Assembly (NCBI RefSeq): GCF_008085915.1
Contig: NZ_VSJK01000003.1
Coordinates: forward strand, 1 to 64,000
Length of the DNA stretch: 64,000 nt
Origin: Oceaniovalibus sp. ACAM 378
Lineage (GTDB): Bacteria; Pseudomonadota; Alphaproteobacteria; Rhodobacterales; Rhodobacteraceae
Direction: 5' to 3'
Under the pieces are notes generated by a model. The model saw only the letters and a program-made list of their open reading frames with translations. It was not told the origin of the DNA and ran no database searches. Positions 8,042-18,181 of this stretch are shown here, in pieces. Numbering within the stretch: position 1 is the stretch's first letter; each line of letters begins with the position of its first letter. Position numbers and translations under genes: made by a program.

Positions 8042-9352
8042 TCAAAGCCAACCGCCGGTGAATCCTGCGCGTCGCAGTCCGTTGACCACGTAAGGACAGG
8101 CCTGCATCAGCCGCCACAAAAAATCTGATCGGTAATTCTCATACATGAGTATCACGGGACCGAGATTGATCCCGAAGTGATAGGGCGACGTCCAACCTGA
8201 ACCGGCGTCTGCTTCGTTCTGAAAGCTCAGATTGAAGCTGCACCGAAAGCAGTATTCGCCGGTAACTTGCGGATACACATCCTGAAAATGCATGATCGTC
8301 GGCAAGACAATTTCTGGGGCGAACGGCAGCGACGCCACCACGGCCCACGGCGCCACCGTGCCATCGTCAGGGCCGTAGGGTGCGCCGCGGGCGACATAGT
8401 CGAAGAAGTTGCGTTCGATGCCATCGATGCGGCGCGTCGTCCAGCCGGGCCCGTCGCTCGCGGTCAACCCCCAGAAGTTTTCTCCGTAGCCCGCAAATTC
8501 AAGCGGATTGCGGATCGCATACTCTCGCTGGACATAGGTAGCGCGACGGCTGTTCTCGAAATAGTCGATGTCCTTGTTTCGGGTGTATGCATCCTGGATT
8601 CGGCGGAAGTCGATCCAGATGTGCGAGTACTGGTGGATGAACAGTGGGCCGCCATAGATGAATTCGTAGCCGTAGATTTCCTTCCATTGGTAGGTCGAGA
8701 CCCATGCCGCGTAGCTCTCCGCAGCGAGGGGAAAGGTTGGCGAGCCCAAGCCGAGGACGTAGAGAAGGGCAGCCTCGTCATAACCTTCCCATCGGTAAGG
8801 CAGAAATCCGCGTTCGGGAGTCCACCCGTGGGTGATCGTCGCACCACCGTTGCACGCCCATTGCCAGTCGGCCCGGAGGTAGAGAGCGTCGGCCAGCGTC
8901 CGGATCTCGTGTTCGTCTTCGCTGTCCTGATCGAAATACCTCGCGGCGGCGAGCATACCGGCCAGCAGAAAGCCGGTATCGACGGTTGACAGCTCGCAAT
9001 CGCCTGCACGCCGCCCGGTCGTCATGTCAAGAAAGTGATAGTAGAAGCCCTTGTGCCCAGTCATGTCAGAGCCCGTGCCCTGCGGGCTGTTCCAGAAGAA
9101 CCGCAACGCTGCCAAAGTCCGCTCGATTGCGTTGGCACGCGAGATCCACGCGCGCTCGACACCGACGGGATAGGCCGCGAGCGCGAAAGCCACAGCCGCG
9201 ATGCTCGAGGGGGAGTCCGCCTGCGATTTGTCGGCCACGAGGCCATTCGCGGGATTGGTTTCGTTCAGGAAGTAGTCGAATGCATGACGCTGCAACGCAT
9301 CCAGTCTCTCGTCCCCCGAATCTGCTGGGCTGGCATGCGGTTGCCGCTTCAT
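8042..9352 (-). CDS. Glucoamylase-like protein (Glycoamylase domain)
   Basis: 436 residues resembling the alpha/alpha-barrel glycoamylase family (PF10091-type), whose members act on beta- or alpha-glucans or remodel cyclic glucans. Recognisable pieces are HAFDYFLNETNP near the N-terminus, TVDTGFLLAGML near residue 120, FIHQYSHIWIDFR near 230, and FWGLTASDGP near 300. No signal peptide is seen, so the enzyme appears cytoplasmic. It lies 55 bases downstream of the 6-phosphogluconate dehydrogenase gene, pointing in the same direction, and is probably the last gene of the phosphoketolase transcript. That links glucan breakdown to sugar-phosphate metabolism. Exact substrate unknown. Confidence 0.75.
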   Translation of the reverse strand: MKRQPHASPADSGDERLDALQRHAFDYFLNETNPANGLVADKSQADSPSSIAAVAFALAAYPVGVERAWISRANAIERTLAALRFFWNSPQGTGSDMTGHKGFYYHFLDMTTGRRAGDCELSTVDTGFLLAGMLAAARYFDQDSEDEHEIRTLADALYLRADWQWACNGGATITHGWTPERGFLPYRWEGYDEAALLYVLGLGSPTFPLAAESYAAWVSTYQWKEIYGYEFIYGGPLFIHQYSHIWIDFRRIQDAYTRNKDIDYFENSRRATYVQREYAIRNPLEFAGYGENFWGLTASDGPGWTTRRIDGIERNFFDYVARGAPYGPDDGTVAPWAVVASLPFAPEIVLPTIMHFQDVYPQVTGEYCFRCSFNLSFQNEADAGSGWTSPYHFGINLGPVILMYENYRSDFLWRLMQACPYVVNGLRRAGFTGGWL

Positions 9353-9406
9353 GATGGTCCTCCGTTTGGAAACGCCGACAGAACGCGTCTCTCCCCTGTC
9401 GCAGCC

Positions 9407-10426
9407 CTACCGATCGGTTGACTTTTCGAGATGTCCGCCGAACTCAAATCGCATCGAGGACGTAAGCCTGTCGGCAAAATCCGCCTCGCCGCGCGAGCTG
9501 AAACGCGCGTATAGCGCCGTGCTGAGCACCGGAGCTGGGACATTTTCATCGATCGCCGCCTTGATCGTCCATCGGCCTTCTCCGGAATCCGACACACTTC
9601 CCCCAAACGCTGCGAGCGTTGGATCCTTGCTCAGGGAGGTCGCCGTCAAGTCCAGCAACCACGAGGAAATGACGCTGCCCCGCCGCCAGACTTCCGCGAT
9701 ATCACCAAGATCGAGATCGAACTGGAACGCCTCGGGATTGCGGAGCGGGGTTGTCTCTGCATCGGCGATCCGGTCGCTATTGCCTACATTGGCGTGCTTC
9801 AAAATGTTCATGCCCTCGGCATACGATGCCATCAGGCCATGTTCGATACCGTTATGCACCATCTTTACAAAGTGACCCGCACCGCTTGGGCCACAGTGCA
9901 AATAGCCATGTTCCGCTGTGCCGCCCAGCTTCTCCCGTCCTGGAGTGCGGGGGATGTCGCCTATTCCCGGCGCCAGCGTCTTGAACACCGGATCAAGGTG
10001 TTTCACCGCGTCGCTTGGCCCGCCGATCATCAGACAATAGCCGCGCTCCAACCCCATGATGCCGCCGCTGGTGCCGCAATCGAGGTAGTGAACCCCCTTG
10101 GCCGCAAGTTCAGTGGCACGCCGCATGTCGTCGACGTAGTAAGAATTCCCACCGTCGACGAGAATGTCACCAGGATCGAGCAGTGGCAGAATGTCCGCGA
10201 TAAGTTGCTCGACCAACGCAGCCGGAACCATCATCCAGATTACCCTCGGTTTGTGCGGCTTTTCAACGAAATCCGCTAGCGACGAAGTCCCGATAGCGCC
10301 TTCCTGTGTCAGCAACCCCACCGTTTCGGATGACTTGTCGAAAACCACACATTGGTGATCTTCCTTGAGCAGGCGCCGCACCATGTTTGCCCCCATCCGT
10401 CCAAGACCGATCATTCCGATTTGCAT
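9407..10426 (-). CDS. gnd: 6-phosphogluconate dehydrogenase, short decarboxylating type
   Basis: A 339-residue enzyme converting 6-phosphogluconate to ribulose 5-phosphate and CO2, making NAD(P)H. The N-terminal nucleotide motif GLGRMGANMVRRL is followed by VDGGNSYYVDDMRR near residue 90, GTSGGIMGLERG near 120 and the catalytic loop GHFVKMVHNGIEHG near 185. The length (about 300-340) and the Asp/Lys context after strand 2 match the NAD-preferring GndA/YqeC-like class rather than the 470-residue Gnd. It makes pentose phosphates, the substrates of the phosphoketolase encoded 0.8 kb upstream. It precedes the glucoamylase-like gene. Confidence 0.9.
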   Translation of the reverse strand: MQIGMIGLGRMGANMVRRLLKEDHQCVVFDKSSETVGLLTQEGAIGTSSLADFVEKPHKPRVIWMMVPAALVEQLIADILPLLDPGDILVDGGNSYYVDDMRRATELAAKGVHYLDCGTSGGIMGLERGYCLMIGGPSDAVKHLDPVFKTLAPGIGDIPRTPGREKLGGTAEHGYLHCGPSGAGHFVKMVHNGIEHGLMASYAEGMNILKHANVGNSDRIADAETTPLRNPEAFQFDLDLGDIAEVWRRGSVISSWLLDLTATSLSKDPTLAAFGGSVSDSGEGRWTIKAAIDENVPAPVLSTALYARFSSRGEADFADRLTSSMRFEFGGHLEKSTDR

Positions 10427-10586
10427 GTTACTTTCCTTTTTCAGAGCGGATTGTCAGATGGGCGCGTTTTATTCCCGGGTGAGGGGGGCGTGCGTGAATT
10501 CCGGTTCAGGGACGCCGGACAACATCGACTTCGACGCCAGGACTCCTGCAAAAACCCGGATGGCTTGCTCACCTGGAACCGACTGG

Positions 10587-11189
10587 TTAACGAACGTTGC
10601 GTCGTTGGCCTTCGTTCCAAAGACGAATAACCGGCTCTTCCAGGTTGTGGTGATACCCCAGAATACTGTGTGTGGCGGTGTCGAGATAGAGATGGCGGGC
10701 GTCTGCCGCAGGAATGCCGAGCCAGCGGACCGCGAGGACGCGCAGGAGGTCGCGATGGGCGAAGACGAGCACGTTGCCGTCGAGCATCCGGGTCCGGGCA
10801 ATCACATTGTCCGCGCGATCACTGACGGCTTGCAGTGTTTCTCCGTCCGGGCAACCGTCCTTGAACAAGCTCCATCCTGGTCGCTCGGCCTGGATCTCCG
10901 CCGTGCGCCTGCCTTCGTTTGCGCCATAATCCCATTCCATCAGATCGGGATCGAGTTCCGCCCGATCGCCGAAACCCGCCAACACCGCCGTCTGCCGGGC
11001 GCGTTGCAACGGGCTGGTAAGAACCTTGAGGAAGCTCTGCCCTTGTAATAGCCCCCCCAGTTTCTGCGCATCCCGTTCACCGCGATCGGTCAGCGGAATA
11101 TCCGTGCGACCGGTCGCCTGCCCGGTAAGGCTCCAGGCGGTCTCGCCATGCCGGACAAGATGGATCTGTGGAAGGACGCCGCCGCTCAT
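10587..11189 (-). CDS. Histidine phosphatase family protein (phosphoglycerate mutase-like)
   Basis: 200 residues with the RHG motif LVRHGETAW near residue 11, giving the phosphohistidine nucleophile. [11 protein letters not shown] near 58 and the second catalytic His in [14 protein letters not shown] near 144 complete the pocket. Such proteins are small sugar-phosphate phosphatases or cofactor-dependent mutases. The ATG overlaps the phosphoketolase stop (ATGA), implying coupled translation and a role in the same pathway, perhaps acting on a sugar phosphate or acetyl phosphate. Between its stop and the 6PGDH start lie 160 bases without a gene. Confidence 0.85.
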   Translation of the reverse strand: MSGGVLPQIHLVRHGETAWSLTGQATGRTDIPLTDRGERDAQKLGGLLQGQSFLKVLTSPLQRARQTAVLAGFGDRAELDPDLMEWDYGANEGRRTAEIQAERPGWSLFKDGCPDGETLQAVSDRADNVIARTRMLDGNVLVFAHRDLLRVLAVRWLGIPAADARHLYLDTATHSILGYHHNLEEPVIRLWNEGQRRNVR

Positions 11190-13570
11190 GTGCGCACGGG
11201 GCTTTTGGGCCCTGCACCATTCGACCCCCATTTCCAATTGCGGATCTCAGGCATATCCTCGCCGTGTTGCCGGATGTAGCGCGCGTGCTCAACGAGCTTG
11301 TCGTCGATGAATTGAGCGAAATCGGCGGTGCTTGCACCCAATCCGGGCACGCGGTCAACAGCGGCCTTGGCCAGATGGAAGCGGTCGAGTTCGTTGAGCA
11401 CCACCATGTCGAAGGGTGTCGTGGTGGTTCCCTCTTCCTTGAATCCATGAACGTGCAGATTGTGATGGTTGGTTCGATTATAGGTCAGCTTGTGAATCAG
11501 CGCGGGGTAGCCGTGGTAGGCAAAGATGACGGGTTTGTCCCTGGTGAACAGGGTGTCGAAATCCTCGTCGCTAAGGCCGTGCGGATGCTGGCTCTGTGAC
11601 TGCAACGTCATCAGGTCCACCACATTGATGACCCGAATTTTCAGCACGGGGAAATGCTGTCGCAAGATATCGACCGCAGCCAGGGCTTCCATGGTCGGCA
11701 CATCCCCGGCGCAGGCCATCACGAAATCCGGCTCGCCGCCTTCGTCATTGCTGGCCCAATCCCAGACGCCCAGCCCGGCGGTGCAGTGCTGGATGGCTGC
11801 ATCCATATCGAGCCACTGCGGCGATGGCTGTTTCCCGGCAACGATGACATTCACGTAATTCCGGCTGCGCAGGCAATGATCTGTGACCGACAGCAGGGTA
11901 TTGGCATCGGGCGGAAGATAGACGCGGACGACCTCTGCCTTCTTGTTTATGACATGGTCAATAAAGCCCGGATCCTGATGGCTGAAACCGTTGTGATCTT
12001 GCCGCCACACGTGTGAAGAGAGCAGGTAGTTGAGCGACGCAATTGGTCGCCGCCATGGAATCTGGTTGGCGACGTCGAGCCATTTGGCATGCTGGTTGAA
12101 CATCGAGTCGATGATGTGGATGAAGGCCTCATAGCATGAGAAAAAGCCATGTCTGCCGGTGAGCAGATAGCCTTCGAGCCAGCCTTCGCACTGGTGTTCG
12201 CTTAAAACTTCCATCACCCGGCCGTCCGGTGCGACGTGATCGTCGCCAGGGATAATCTCTGCGGTCGAGCAACGGTTCGTCACCTCGAACACCGCGCCCC
12301 AGCGGTTCGACGCCGTTTCGTCCGGACTGAATACACGGAACGTCTCCGGGTTCAATTTAACCACGTCGCGGATCATCTGGCCCTGGATGCGCGTCGCTTC
12401 GGCGCTCACGCTGCCAGGTTTCGGTATCTCCACCGCGTAGTCGCGAAAATCCGGCAGGGTCAGCTCACGCAACAGCAGACCGCCGTTGGCGTGCGGATTG
12501 GCGCCCATCCGCCGTGTCCCGCGCGGAGCCATTTCAGCAAGTTCGGGTTTGAGCCTGCCGGTCTCGTCAAAAAGTTCGCGCGGGCGATAACTCTCCAGCC
12601 ACTCCTCCAGTATTTTCACATGCCCCGGGTGGCTCATGTCGCCCATCGGCACCTGGTGCGAGCGATATGTGCCCTCGGTCTGTTTGCCGTCCACCTCCTT
12701 CGGGCCGGTCCATCCCTTCAGCGAGCGCAGGATGATCATCGGCCAGAGCGGCCGCACCTTGAACCCATTCGCACGTGCCTCTGTCTGGATCTCCCGAATG
12801 CTTGCGATCACCGTATCGAGGGTCGCGGCCATCAGCTGATGCATCTCCATTGGATCGTCGCCTTCGACGAAATGCGGGGTGTAGCCGTAGCCGCGGAACA
12901 GGGATTCAAGCTCGTCACGGGGAATACGGGCAAGTACGGTGGGGCCCGCAATCTTGTAGCCGTTCAGGTGCAGGATCGGCAGGACCGCACCGTCATGCAC
13001 CGGATTGAGAAACTTGTTCGAGTGCCAGCTGGTGGCGAGTGGACCAGTTTCCGCCTCACCGTCGCCAACAACGCACGCGACCAAAAGGTCTGGGTTATCG
13101 AAGGCGGCACCATAGGCATGTGACAGGCAATAGCCGAGCTCCCCGCCCTCATTGATGGAGCCCGGTGTTTCTGCTGCGACGTGACTGGGGATGCCACCGG
13201 GAAAGGAAAACTGCTTGAACAGCTTTTTCATCCCTGCTTCATCCTGCGTGATGTCCGGGTAGAACTCGCTGTAACTCCCTTCAAGATAGGTATTGGCCAC
13301 GAGGGCCGGGCCACCGTGCCCGGGGCCGGTGACATACAGCACGTTCAGGTCATGGTTGTTGATAATACGGTTCAAATGGACATAGACGAAGTTCAACCCA
13401 GGGGTGGTTCCCCAGTGGCCAAGCAGTCGCGGCTTCACATGCTCAAGGCTCAGGGGAATTTCGAGCAAAGGGTTGTCGTGCAAATAGATCTGGCCAACGG
13501 AGAGATAGTTGGCTGCGCGCCAATAGGCGTCCATCGTTTGTATCAGGTCGGGCGACAGCGGCTTGTTCAT
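11186..13570 (-). CDS. xfp: Phosphoketolase (xylulose 5-phosphate/fructose 6-phosphate)
   Basis: A 794-residue thiamine-diphosphate enzyme that splits xylulose 5-phosphate or fructose 6-phosphate with phosphate into acetyl phosphate plus glyceraldehyde 3-phosphate or erythrose 4-phosphate. Hallmarks are [15 protein letters not shown] near residue 68, [15 protein letters not shown] near 152, and [11 protein letters not shown] near 180. The length matches the family. The start at 13570 ([11 protein letters not shown]) is preferred to the upstream ATG at 13654 because of a GAGGAA site 7 bases before it and alignment with the family. Acetate kinase or phosphotransacetylase is not adjacent; instead a histidine phosphatase and 6PGDH follow. 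Confidence 0.95.
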   Translation of the reverse strand: MNKPLSPDLIQTMDAYWRAANYLSVGQIYLHDNPLLEIPLSLEHVKPRLLGHWGTTPGLNFVYVHLNRIINNHDLNVLYVTGPGHGGPALVANTYLEGSYSEFYPDITQDEAGMKKLFKQFSFPGGIPSHVAAETPGSINEGGELGYCLSHAYGAAFDNPDLLVACVVGDGEAETGPLATSWHSNKFLNPVHDGAVLPILHLNGYKIAGPTVLARIPRDELESLFRGYGYTPHFVEGDDPMEMHQLMAATLDTVIASIREIQTEARANGFKVRPLWPMIILRSLKGWTGPKEVDGKQTEGTYRSHQVPMGDMSHPGHVKILEEWLESYRPRELFDETGRLKPELAEMAPRGTRRMGANPHANGGLLLRELTLPDFRDYAVEIPKPGSVSAEATRIQGQMIRDVVKLNPETFRVFSPDETASNRWGAVFEVTNRCSTAEIIPGDDHVAPDGRVMEVLSEHQCEGWLEGYLLTGRHGFFSCYEAFIHIIDSMFNQHAKWLDVANQIPWRRPIASLNYLLSSHVWRQDHNGFSHQDPGFIDHVINKKAEVVRVYLPPDANTLLSVTDHCLRSRNYVNVIVAGKQPSPQWLDMDAAIQHCTAGLGVWDWASNDEGGEPDFVMACAGDVPTMEALAAVDILRQHFPVLKIRVINVVDLMTLQSQSQHPHGLSDEDFDTLFTRDKPVIFAYHGYPALIHKLTYNRTNHHNLHVHGFKEEGTTTTPFDMVVLNELDRFHLAKAAVDRVPGLGASTADFAQFIDDKLVEHARYIRQHGEDMPEIRNWKWGSNGAGPKSPVRT

Positions 13571-13696
13571 GGTGCTATTCCTCGCAATGGGTGTACCGGG
13601 GTAAAACGTGTCGAATTGGATGGAGAAACAATGGTAAGCGCGAGAGTGCCGCACGCCGCGCCTATTTCCGAATGCGGCGTGTGGATCTCGACCGGA

Positions 13697-14824
13697 TCAA
13701 GGTCGGTAAGTGATGCCACTTGCTCCTTTACCGACGGGAATGTTGGCAAGAACCGTTTGGCTTGCAACGTCGATCACCGAGACGGTCCCATCGAACATGT
13801 TGGCCACAAACACATCTTTACCGTCGCCGCTGACCGCTACGCCATGCGCGCCGCTTCCGGTGCGGATTGTTGCCGTGACACTATTTGTAGCAACATCGAT
13901 GACTGACACCGTATCGTCAGGAATGGCTTCGGTTCCCTGATTGGCGACATAAACGAAGCGCCCATCCGGTGTGGCATTGAGCTGGATCGGGCCGCGTCCG
14001 ACTTCAACGGTCGCAATAACCGTTTGCGTCTTCGTATCGATCACCGCCACGCTGTTCTTGTCGCGCAGCGAGACATAGACGCGGCTGCCGTCAGGGAGGA
14101 AACCAACCTGCACCGGGGTGACGCCGACATCGATCCGGGCCACTTCCTTCAGCGTGCTGGTGTCGACGACCGATACGTTGCCGCTATTCACGTTCGCCAC
14201 CCAGATCACGCGCCCATCGGGGCTTGTCCGCTGACCGTGCGGATAATCCCCCGTGGCTACCGTCGCGATGACCTCTCGCGAGGCCAGGTCGATGACGCTC
14301 AACGTGTCATCTTCGGCATTGGTCACGAAGGCGCGTTTGCCGTCGATGTCAGTGATGACATGCGCAGGATGCATTCCCACCGGGATGTGCGCCATCGGAC
14401 CTGCGGCAAGGTCTTGGGGATCGAACAGGACCAGTTCGCCTGCGCCCTCCATGCCCTCCATGGAGCCGGGGGTCTGTTCTCCGCCATGTTCATCGCCGCC
14501 ACCAGCTGCAAGACCAACGGCAAGCAGCAGGCTGCCATCGGGGCTGATCTGCACATTGTGAGGCACGATCGTGGCCGGAGCGGTGGTGACATCGCCGCTC
14601 GCCAGATCAATCCGGCTGAGGGTGCTGCTATATTCGTCCGCGGTGAAAACCATGCCGCCTGCCGGGAGGGCCGCCACGGTCTGGGCAATTCCGGCGCTGC
14701 CCCAGGCGATCGTGGCGGCGGTCACCGCCACGATCAGACTACGCCGACGCATCTTGCCAGCATGAGGATGAATGGATCCGAGGATCCGGTCTGCGCCCCG
14801 AAGGGCCCGATTTTCGTGTATCAT
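13697..14824 (-). CDS. Exported YVTN-type beta-propeller protein
   Basis: 375 residues dominated by repeated propeller blades with the pattern (N/D)(D/N)-TVSVIDVAT..V.ATI.VG..P.G...(S/T)PDG..V(F/Y)VAN, about seven copies from residue 60 to the end. A signal region around MRRRSLIVAVTAATIAWGSA begins about residue 25. The upstream ATG at 14824 has an AAAGGAAA-like site; the inner ATG at 14752 would give a shorter, more typical signal peptide. An acidic/His/Met-rich loop (GGGDEHGGEQTPGSMEGMEG) near residue 120 interrupts a blade and could bind metal. Propellers of this kind often accompany cytochromes, quinoproteins or copper proteins. It lies between the copper ATPase and phosphoketolase genes. 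Confidence 0.82.
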   Translation of the reverse strand: MIHENRALRGADRILGSIHPHAGKMRRRSLIVAVTAATIAWGSAGIAQTVAALPAGGMVFTADEYSSTLSRIDLASGDVTTAPATIVPHNVQISPDGSLLLAVGLAAGGGDEHGGEQTPGSMEGMEGAGELVLFDPQDLAAGPMAHIPVGMHPAHVITDIDGKRAFVTNAEDDTLSVIDLASREVIATVATGDYPHGQRTSPDGRVIWVANVNSGNVSVVDTSTLKEVARIDVGVTPVQVGFLPDGSRVYVSLRDKNSVAVIDTKTQTVIATVEVGRGPIQLNATPDGRFVYVANQGTEAIPDDTVSVIDVATNSVTATIRTGSGAHGVAVSGDGKDVFVANMFDGTVSVIDVASQTVLANIPVGKGASGITYRP

Positions 14825-14906
14825 TTTGGCTTTTCCTTTAAGATCTGATTCCCGACCGATTGAGGCCGGGGTCCAACGAATTGGCATCCCTGAGGAGGCC
14901 ACGGCA

Positions 14907-15464
14907 TCACGCAGTTGAGATGATCTTGGGTGGAAATGGGTCGGGTGCTGCGTTTCGACCCAGCGTCATGGCAAAGTCTCGCTTAAAGATATCTGAGCCA
15001 GTGGCGCGGGGCACGGCCTGCTCGAAGGAGTGCGGGGTCGGCGCGCAGAAGGCACAAGCGATATGCATCCCTGACCCGCTATGATGCGTCTTCTGACTGG
15101 GTTGATCGCAACACGGAACGGGATGCGCCGTCACTGCCGCAACTTTCTGCGCGTTCGCTGATCCCGACGCGATTGCTGGTACACCGCCGACAACTACGCC
15201 GCTCACCAGCAACAGAGCGACAAACAACAAGGGATAAGCGTTCGACATCTTGAAGTGGGTGTAGGCGCTGAATGCGGTGGCAATTGCGCCCGCGATGAAG
15301 GAAAGCTGAAACAGCGGTCCCGCCAGCTCGGCGATCTGACCGCTCAGCCCGAAGATGCCTGCGCCAATCATCATGCTGGTACCAATCGCAACGGTGCCGT
15401 GCAGGGCGATGCTGTTGACCAAATCCACGGCTTTCAAGTGAGGTTGGCCTGCAGACGCGTTCAT
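14907..15464 (-). pseudogene. Chimeric ORF: amino-acid permease N-terminus fused to a Cys-rich exported protein
   Basis: The ATG at 15464 overlaps the copper ATPase stop (ATGA). Residues 1-75 match the start of APC-type amino-acid permeases, including IGTSMMIGAGIFGLSGQIAE, up to FKMSNAYP, where the real permease should continue for 350 more residues. Instead the frame passes into a different protein: a hydrophobic stretch (LLFVALLLVSGVVVGG), a Cys/His cluster (PCCDQP...HIACAFCAP) and a C-terminal PPK...SA tail, resembling DUF2946-like small secreted proteins. The junction is near 15,235. It reads as the product of a deletion that joined two genes in frame. Whether it is expressed is unknown. 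Confidence 0.65.
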
Positions 15465-17890
15465 AGCCTGACCCGCTTCAACAGCTGCGCATTGATCGCC
15501 ACCACGATTGTGCTCGCCGACATTAGCACCGCGCCGATCGCGGGGGTAAGCACGATGCCCCACGGTGCCAAAACGCCTGCAGCAAGGGGTATAGCGAAGA
15601 TGTTATAACCTGCCGCCCACCAGAGATTCTGCATCATCTTTCGGTATGTGGCTTGGCTCAGGGTGATGATCCGGGGGATGTCACGCGGATCGGACCGCAC
15701 CAGCACAATGTGGCCGGCCTCGACGGCGACGTCCGCGCCCGCCCCGATCGCGATCCCGATATCGGCGGTGGCCAGGGCCGGGGCGTCGTTGACGCCGTCG
15801 CCGATCATGGCGACTTTCTTGCCTTGGGCCTGAAGTTCCCGGACCTTCGAGGCTTTCTCCTCTGGCAACACTTCCGCGAACACGGTGTCGATGCCAAGTT
15901 CCTTGGCGACGGCATCGGCCACGGCTTGCGCGTCGCCGGTCAGCATGGCGACTTCGATCCCCCGGTCATGCAGCGCTGCGATGGCTTCGCGGCTTTCTTC
16001 GCGGATCGCGTCCGCCACAGCGTAGACGGCAAGCGCTTTGCCTTCGCGAACCAGATATATCGCCGCCTGCCCACGGTCGGCCGCAGCCCCGGCGGCCTCC
16101 AAAAGCGCTGGCGGCACTTGGACATTCTCGGCCTTGAGGAGCGCCGGGCCGCCCATGTGGTATTCTGCGCCGTCGATCGTTGCTGCCACACCCTTTCCGG
16201 TGATCGAGCGGAAGCCGTCGGCTGATGGGACCGCAATGCCTTTGTCTTCCGCAGTCTTCACGATCCCTCGGGCAATCGGATGTTGGGACTCGGCTTCAAT
16301 ACCGGACGCGATCCGAAGCGCTTCATTCTCTGAAAGGCCGTCCGCGACGGACATTGCGACAACCCGGAACTCGCCCAGCGTCAACGTGCCCGTCTTGTCG
16401 AAGATTACGGTGTCGAGATTGCGGGCCTCCTCCAAGCCACGCCGGTCCCGCACAAGCAGCCCGTTCTGCGCCCCCAGCGTCGTGGATATGGCCACCACGA
16501 GCGGCACCGCCAGCCCCAATGCGTGTGGGCAGGCAATCACCAGAACCGTCACCATCCGCACCACGGAAAAGTCTATCTCTGCCCCGGCCAGTTGCCACGC
16601 GGCGAAAGTCAAGACGGCAGCGACGATCGCGGCAACCGTCAGAAGCCGGGCTGCGCGGTCGGCAAGATGCTGCGCTCTGGATTTGGACGTCTGCGCATCG
16701 GCCACCAGCCGCATGATGCCGGACAGCTTTGTCTTGTCGCCCGTTCCGGTGACTTCGATGCGCAGAGAACCTTCGCCGTTGATCGTCGCGGCGATCACTT
16801 CGTCGCCTTCGCCTTTTCTCACGGGTCGCGATTCGCCAGTGATCATCGCCTCGTCGATGTCGCTTGTTCCCTTGCGAACCACCCCATCCGCGGGAACACT
16901 TTCACCCGGGCGCACGAGAAGCAGGTCGCCGTTCTGCAAGGCGCTTATGGCGACCTCTTCCTCGCCTGCATCGGTGATCCTCGTTGCGGTATCCGGCAAA
17001 AGCTTTGCCAGTTCCTTCAGGGCGCCCTCGGCCTGATTTATGGACCGCATCTCGATCCAGTGGCCGAGCAGCATGATCGTGACCAGCGTTGCCAGTTCCC
17101 ACCACAGCGCACTCGCGTCAATAAATCCAAGCTGAACAACCCATGAGAACACGAAGGCAACCGTGATGGCGAGCGAGATCAGGGTCATCATCCCCGGCAG
17201 CCGGTCTTTCAACTCTCGCCACGCGCCTTGCAGGAAGACCAGACCGCCGTAGAGGAATACGGCCGTGGACAAGACAGCCGGCATCCAGTCTGATCCGGGG
17301 AACGCCGGGGCTTGGTAGCCCAGCAAATCCTCGATGTGGGCAGACCAGATGACCACCGGAACAGTGACAGCCAGCGACAGCCAGAAGCGGTCCCGGAACA
17401 TCGCGGGAGAATGGCCCTGGTGTTTGTCGTGGTTTTCGTGGCCCGCATGGCCGGATGGTTGTTTCGGCCTGTCGGTCTGCTTGTCAGTTGAGGGTGTCGA
17501 TGCATCCGACACCCTGTCGTCGTGTCGGTCATTGCCTGCGTGTGCGCCCAGCGTGGCGGCAGGGATATCGGTCTTTGACTTCGGCCCGGTCGACACGACC
17601 GCGGCATCCGGTTCGCCCTTGTCTAAGTGGCCTTTGTGCTTGTCGGTGTGCAGATCTTCGGCAACGGGCACATCTTTCGCCTGTTTGGCGCGTTGCAGGC
17701 CAAGCTCACGTACAGTCGATTTAATATCGGCAACCGCAACGCGGGTTTCGTCATAGCGAACCGTGGCGCTTTCCGCTGCGAAATTCACCGTAACACTTTC
17801 AACGTCAGGCACCTCGCCAATCCGGCTTTCCACTTCGTCGAGGCTCCACACCGACAACATGTCGCCCACTTTGATTACGCTCGTTTTCAT
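15461..17890 (-). CDS. copB: CopB-type copper-exporting P-type ATPase
   Basis: An 809-residue P1B ATPase. Domains in order: a degenerate heavy-metal-associated domain (residues 1-65) in which the usual CxxC is replaced by MLSVWS; a His-rich linker (GHAGHENHDKHQGHS near 150); membrane helices; actuator motif TGESRPV near 335; the metal-site motif CPHALG in helix 6; phosphorylation site DKTGTLT near 485; HP motif SQHPIARG; and GDGVNDAPAL near 705. CPH in place of CPC marks the CopB/P1B-3 group, linked to export of Cu2+ or Cu+ to the periplasm. The downstream chimeric ORF is translationally coupled. Confidence 0.9.
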   Translation of the reverse strand: MKTSVIKVGDMLSVWSLDEVESRIGEVPDVESVTVNFAAESATVRYDETRVAVADIKSTVRELGLQRAKQAKDVPVAEDLHTDKHKGHLDKGEPDAAVVSTGPKSKTDIPAATLGAHAGNDRHDDRVSDASTPSTDKQTDRPKQPSGHAGHENHDKHQGHSPAMFRDRFWLSLAVTVPVVIWSAHIEDLLGYQAPAFPGSDWMPAVLSTAVFLYGGLVFLQGAWRELKDRLPGMMTLISLAITVAFVFSWVVQLGFIDASALWWELATLVTIMLLGHWIEMRSINQAEGALKELAKLLPDTATRITDAGEEEVAISALQNGDLLLVRPGESVPADGVVRKGTSDIDEAMITGESRPVRKGEGDEVIAATINGEGSLRIEVTGTGDKTKLSGIMRLVADAQTSKSRAQHLADRAARLLTVAAIVAAVLTFAAWQLAGAEIDFSVVRMVTVLVIACPHALGLAVPLVVAISTTLGAQNGLLVRDRRGLEEARNLDTVIFDKTGTLTLGEFRVVAMSVADGLSENEALRIASGIEAESQHPIARGIVKTAEDKGIAVPSADGFRSITGKGVAATIDGAEYHMGGPALLKAENVQVPPALLEAAGAAADRGQAAIYLVREGKALAVYAVADAIREESREAIAALHDRGIEVAMLTGDAQAVADAVAKELGIDTVFAEVLPEEKASKVRELQAQGKKVAMIGDGVNDAPALATADIGIAIGAGADVAVEAGHIVLVRSDPRDIPRIITLSQATYRKMMQNLWWAAGYNIFAIPLAAGVLAPWGIVLTPAIGAVLMSASTIVVAINAQLLKRVRL

Positions 17891-18181
17891 TCTGTCATCC
17901 TTCGTGTGGGCACCAAGTGCGGCATCAGTTCTCTCAGCGTCGGTCGATCGAGAGCGGCTCTCATTGCGGATCGCGCTTGCACGACCTGCCGTTCATTGCG
18001 CGATTGACCCAGACCCCACCCGCGGAGTTTGCTTATGCCAACGCCGTTTCTACGTGTCTATTTGCCGGACCAGACCTGATAGCGGTCGAAGACGCTCGCT
18101 GCTGGTCGGGGTGGGTATCGCCGTGGCAGGCCGATACGATATCAGCAGCAGGGGAAGCCGCGCTGGGAATAGCGCGCGGGC
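17891..18181. other. Intergenic region upstream of the copper ATPase
   Basis: About 290 bases between the ATPase start and the 3' end of a small Cys-containing gene. No reading frame has family resemblance. Presumably it holds the ATPase promoter. I could not identify a clear CueR- or CsoR-type operator by eye. Confidence 0.4.
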
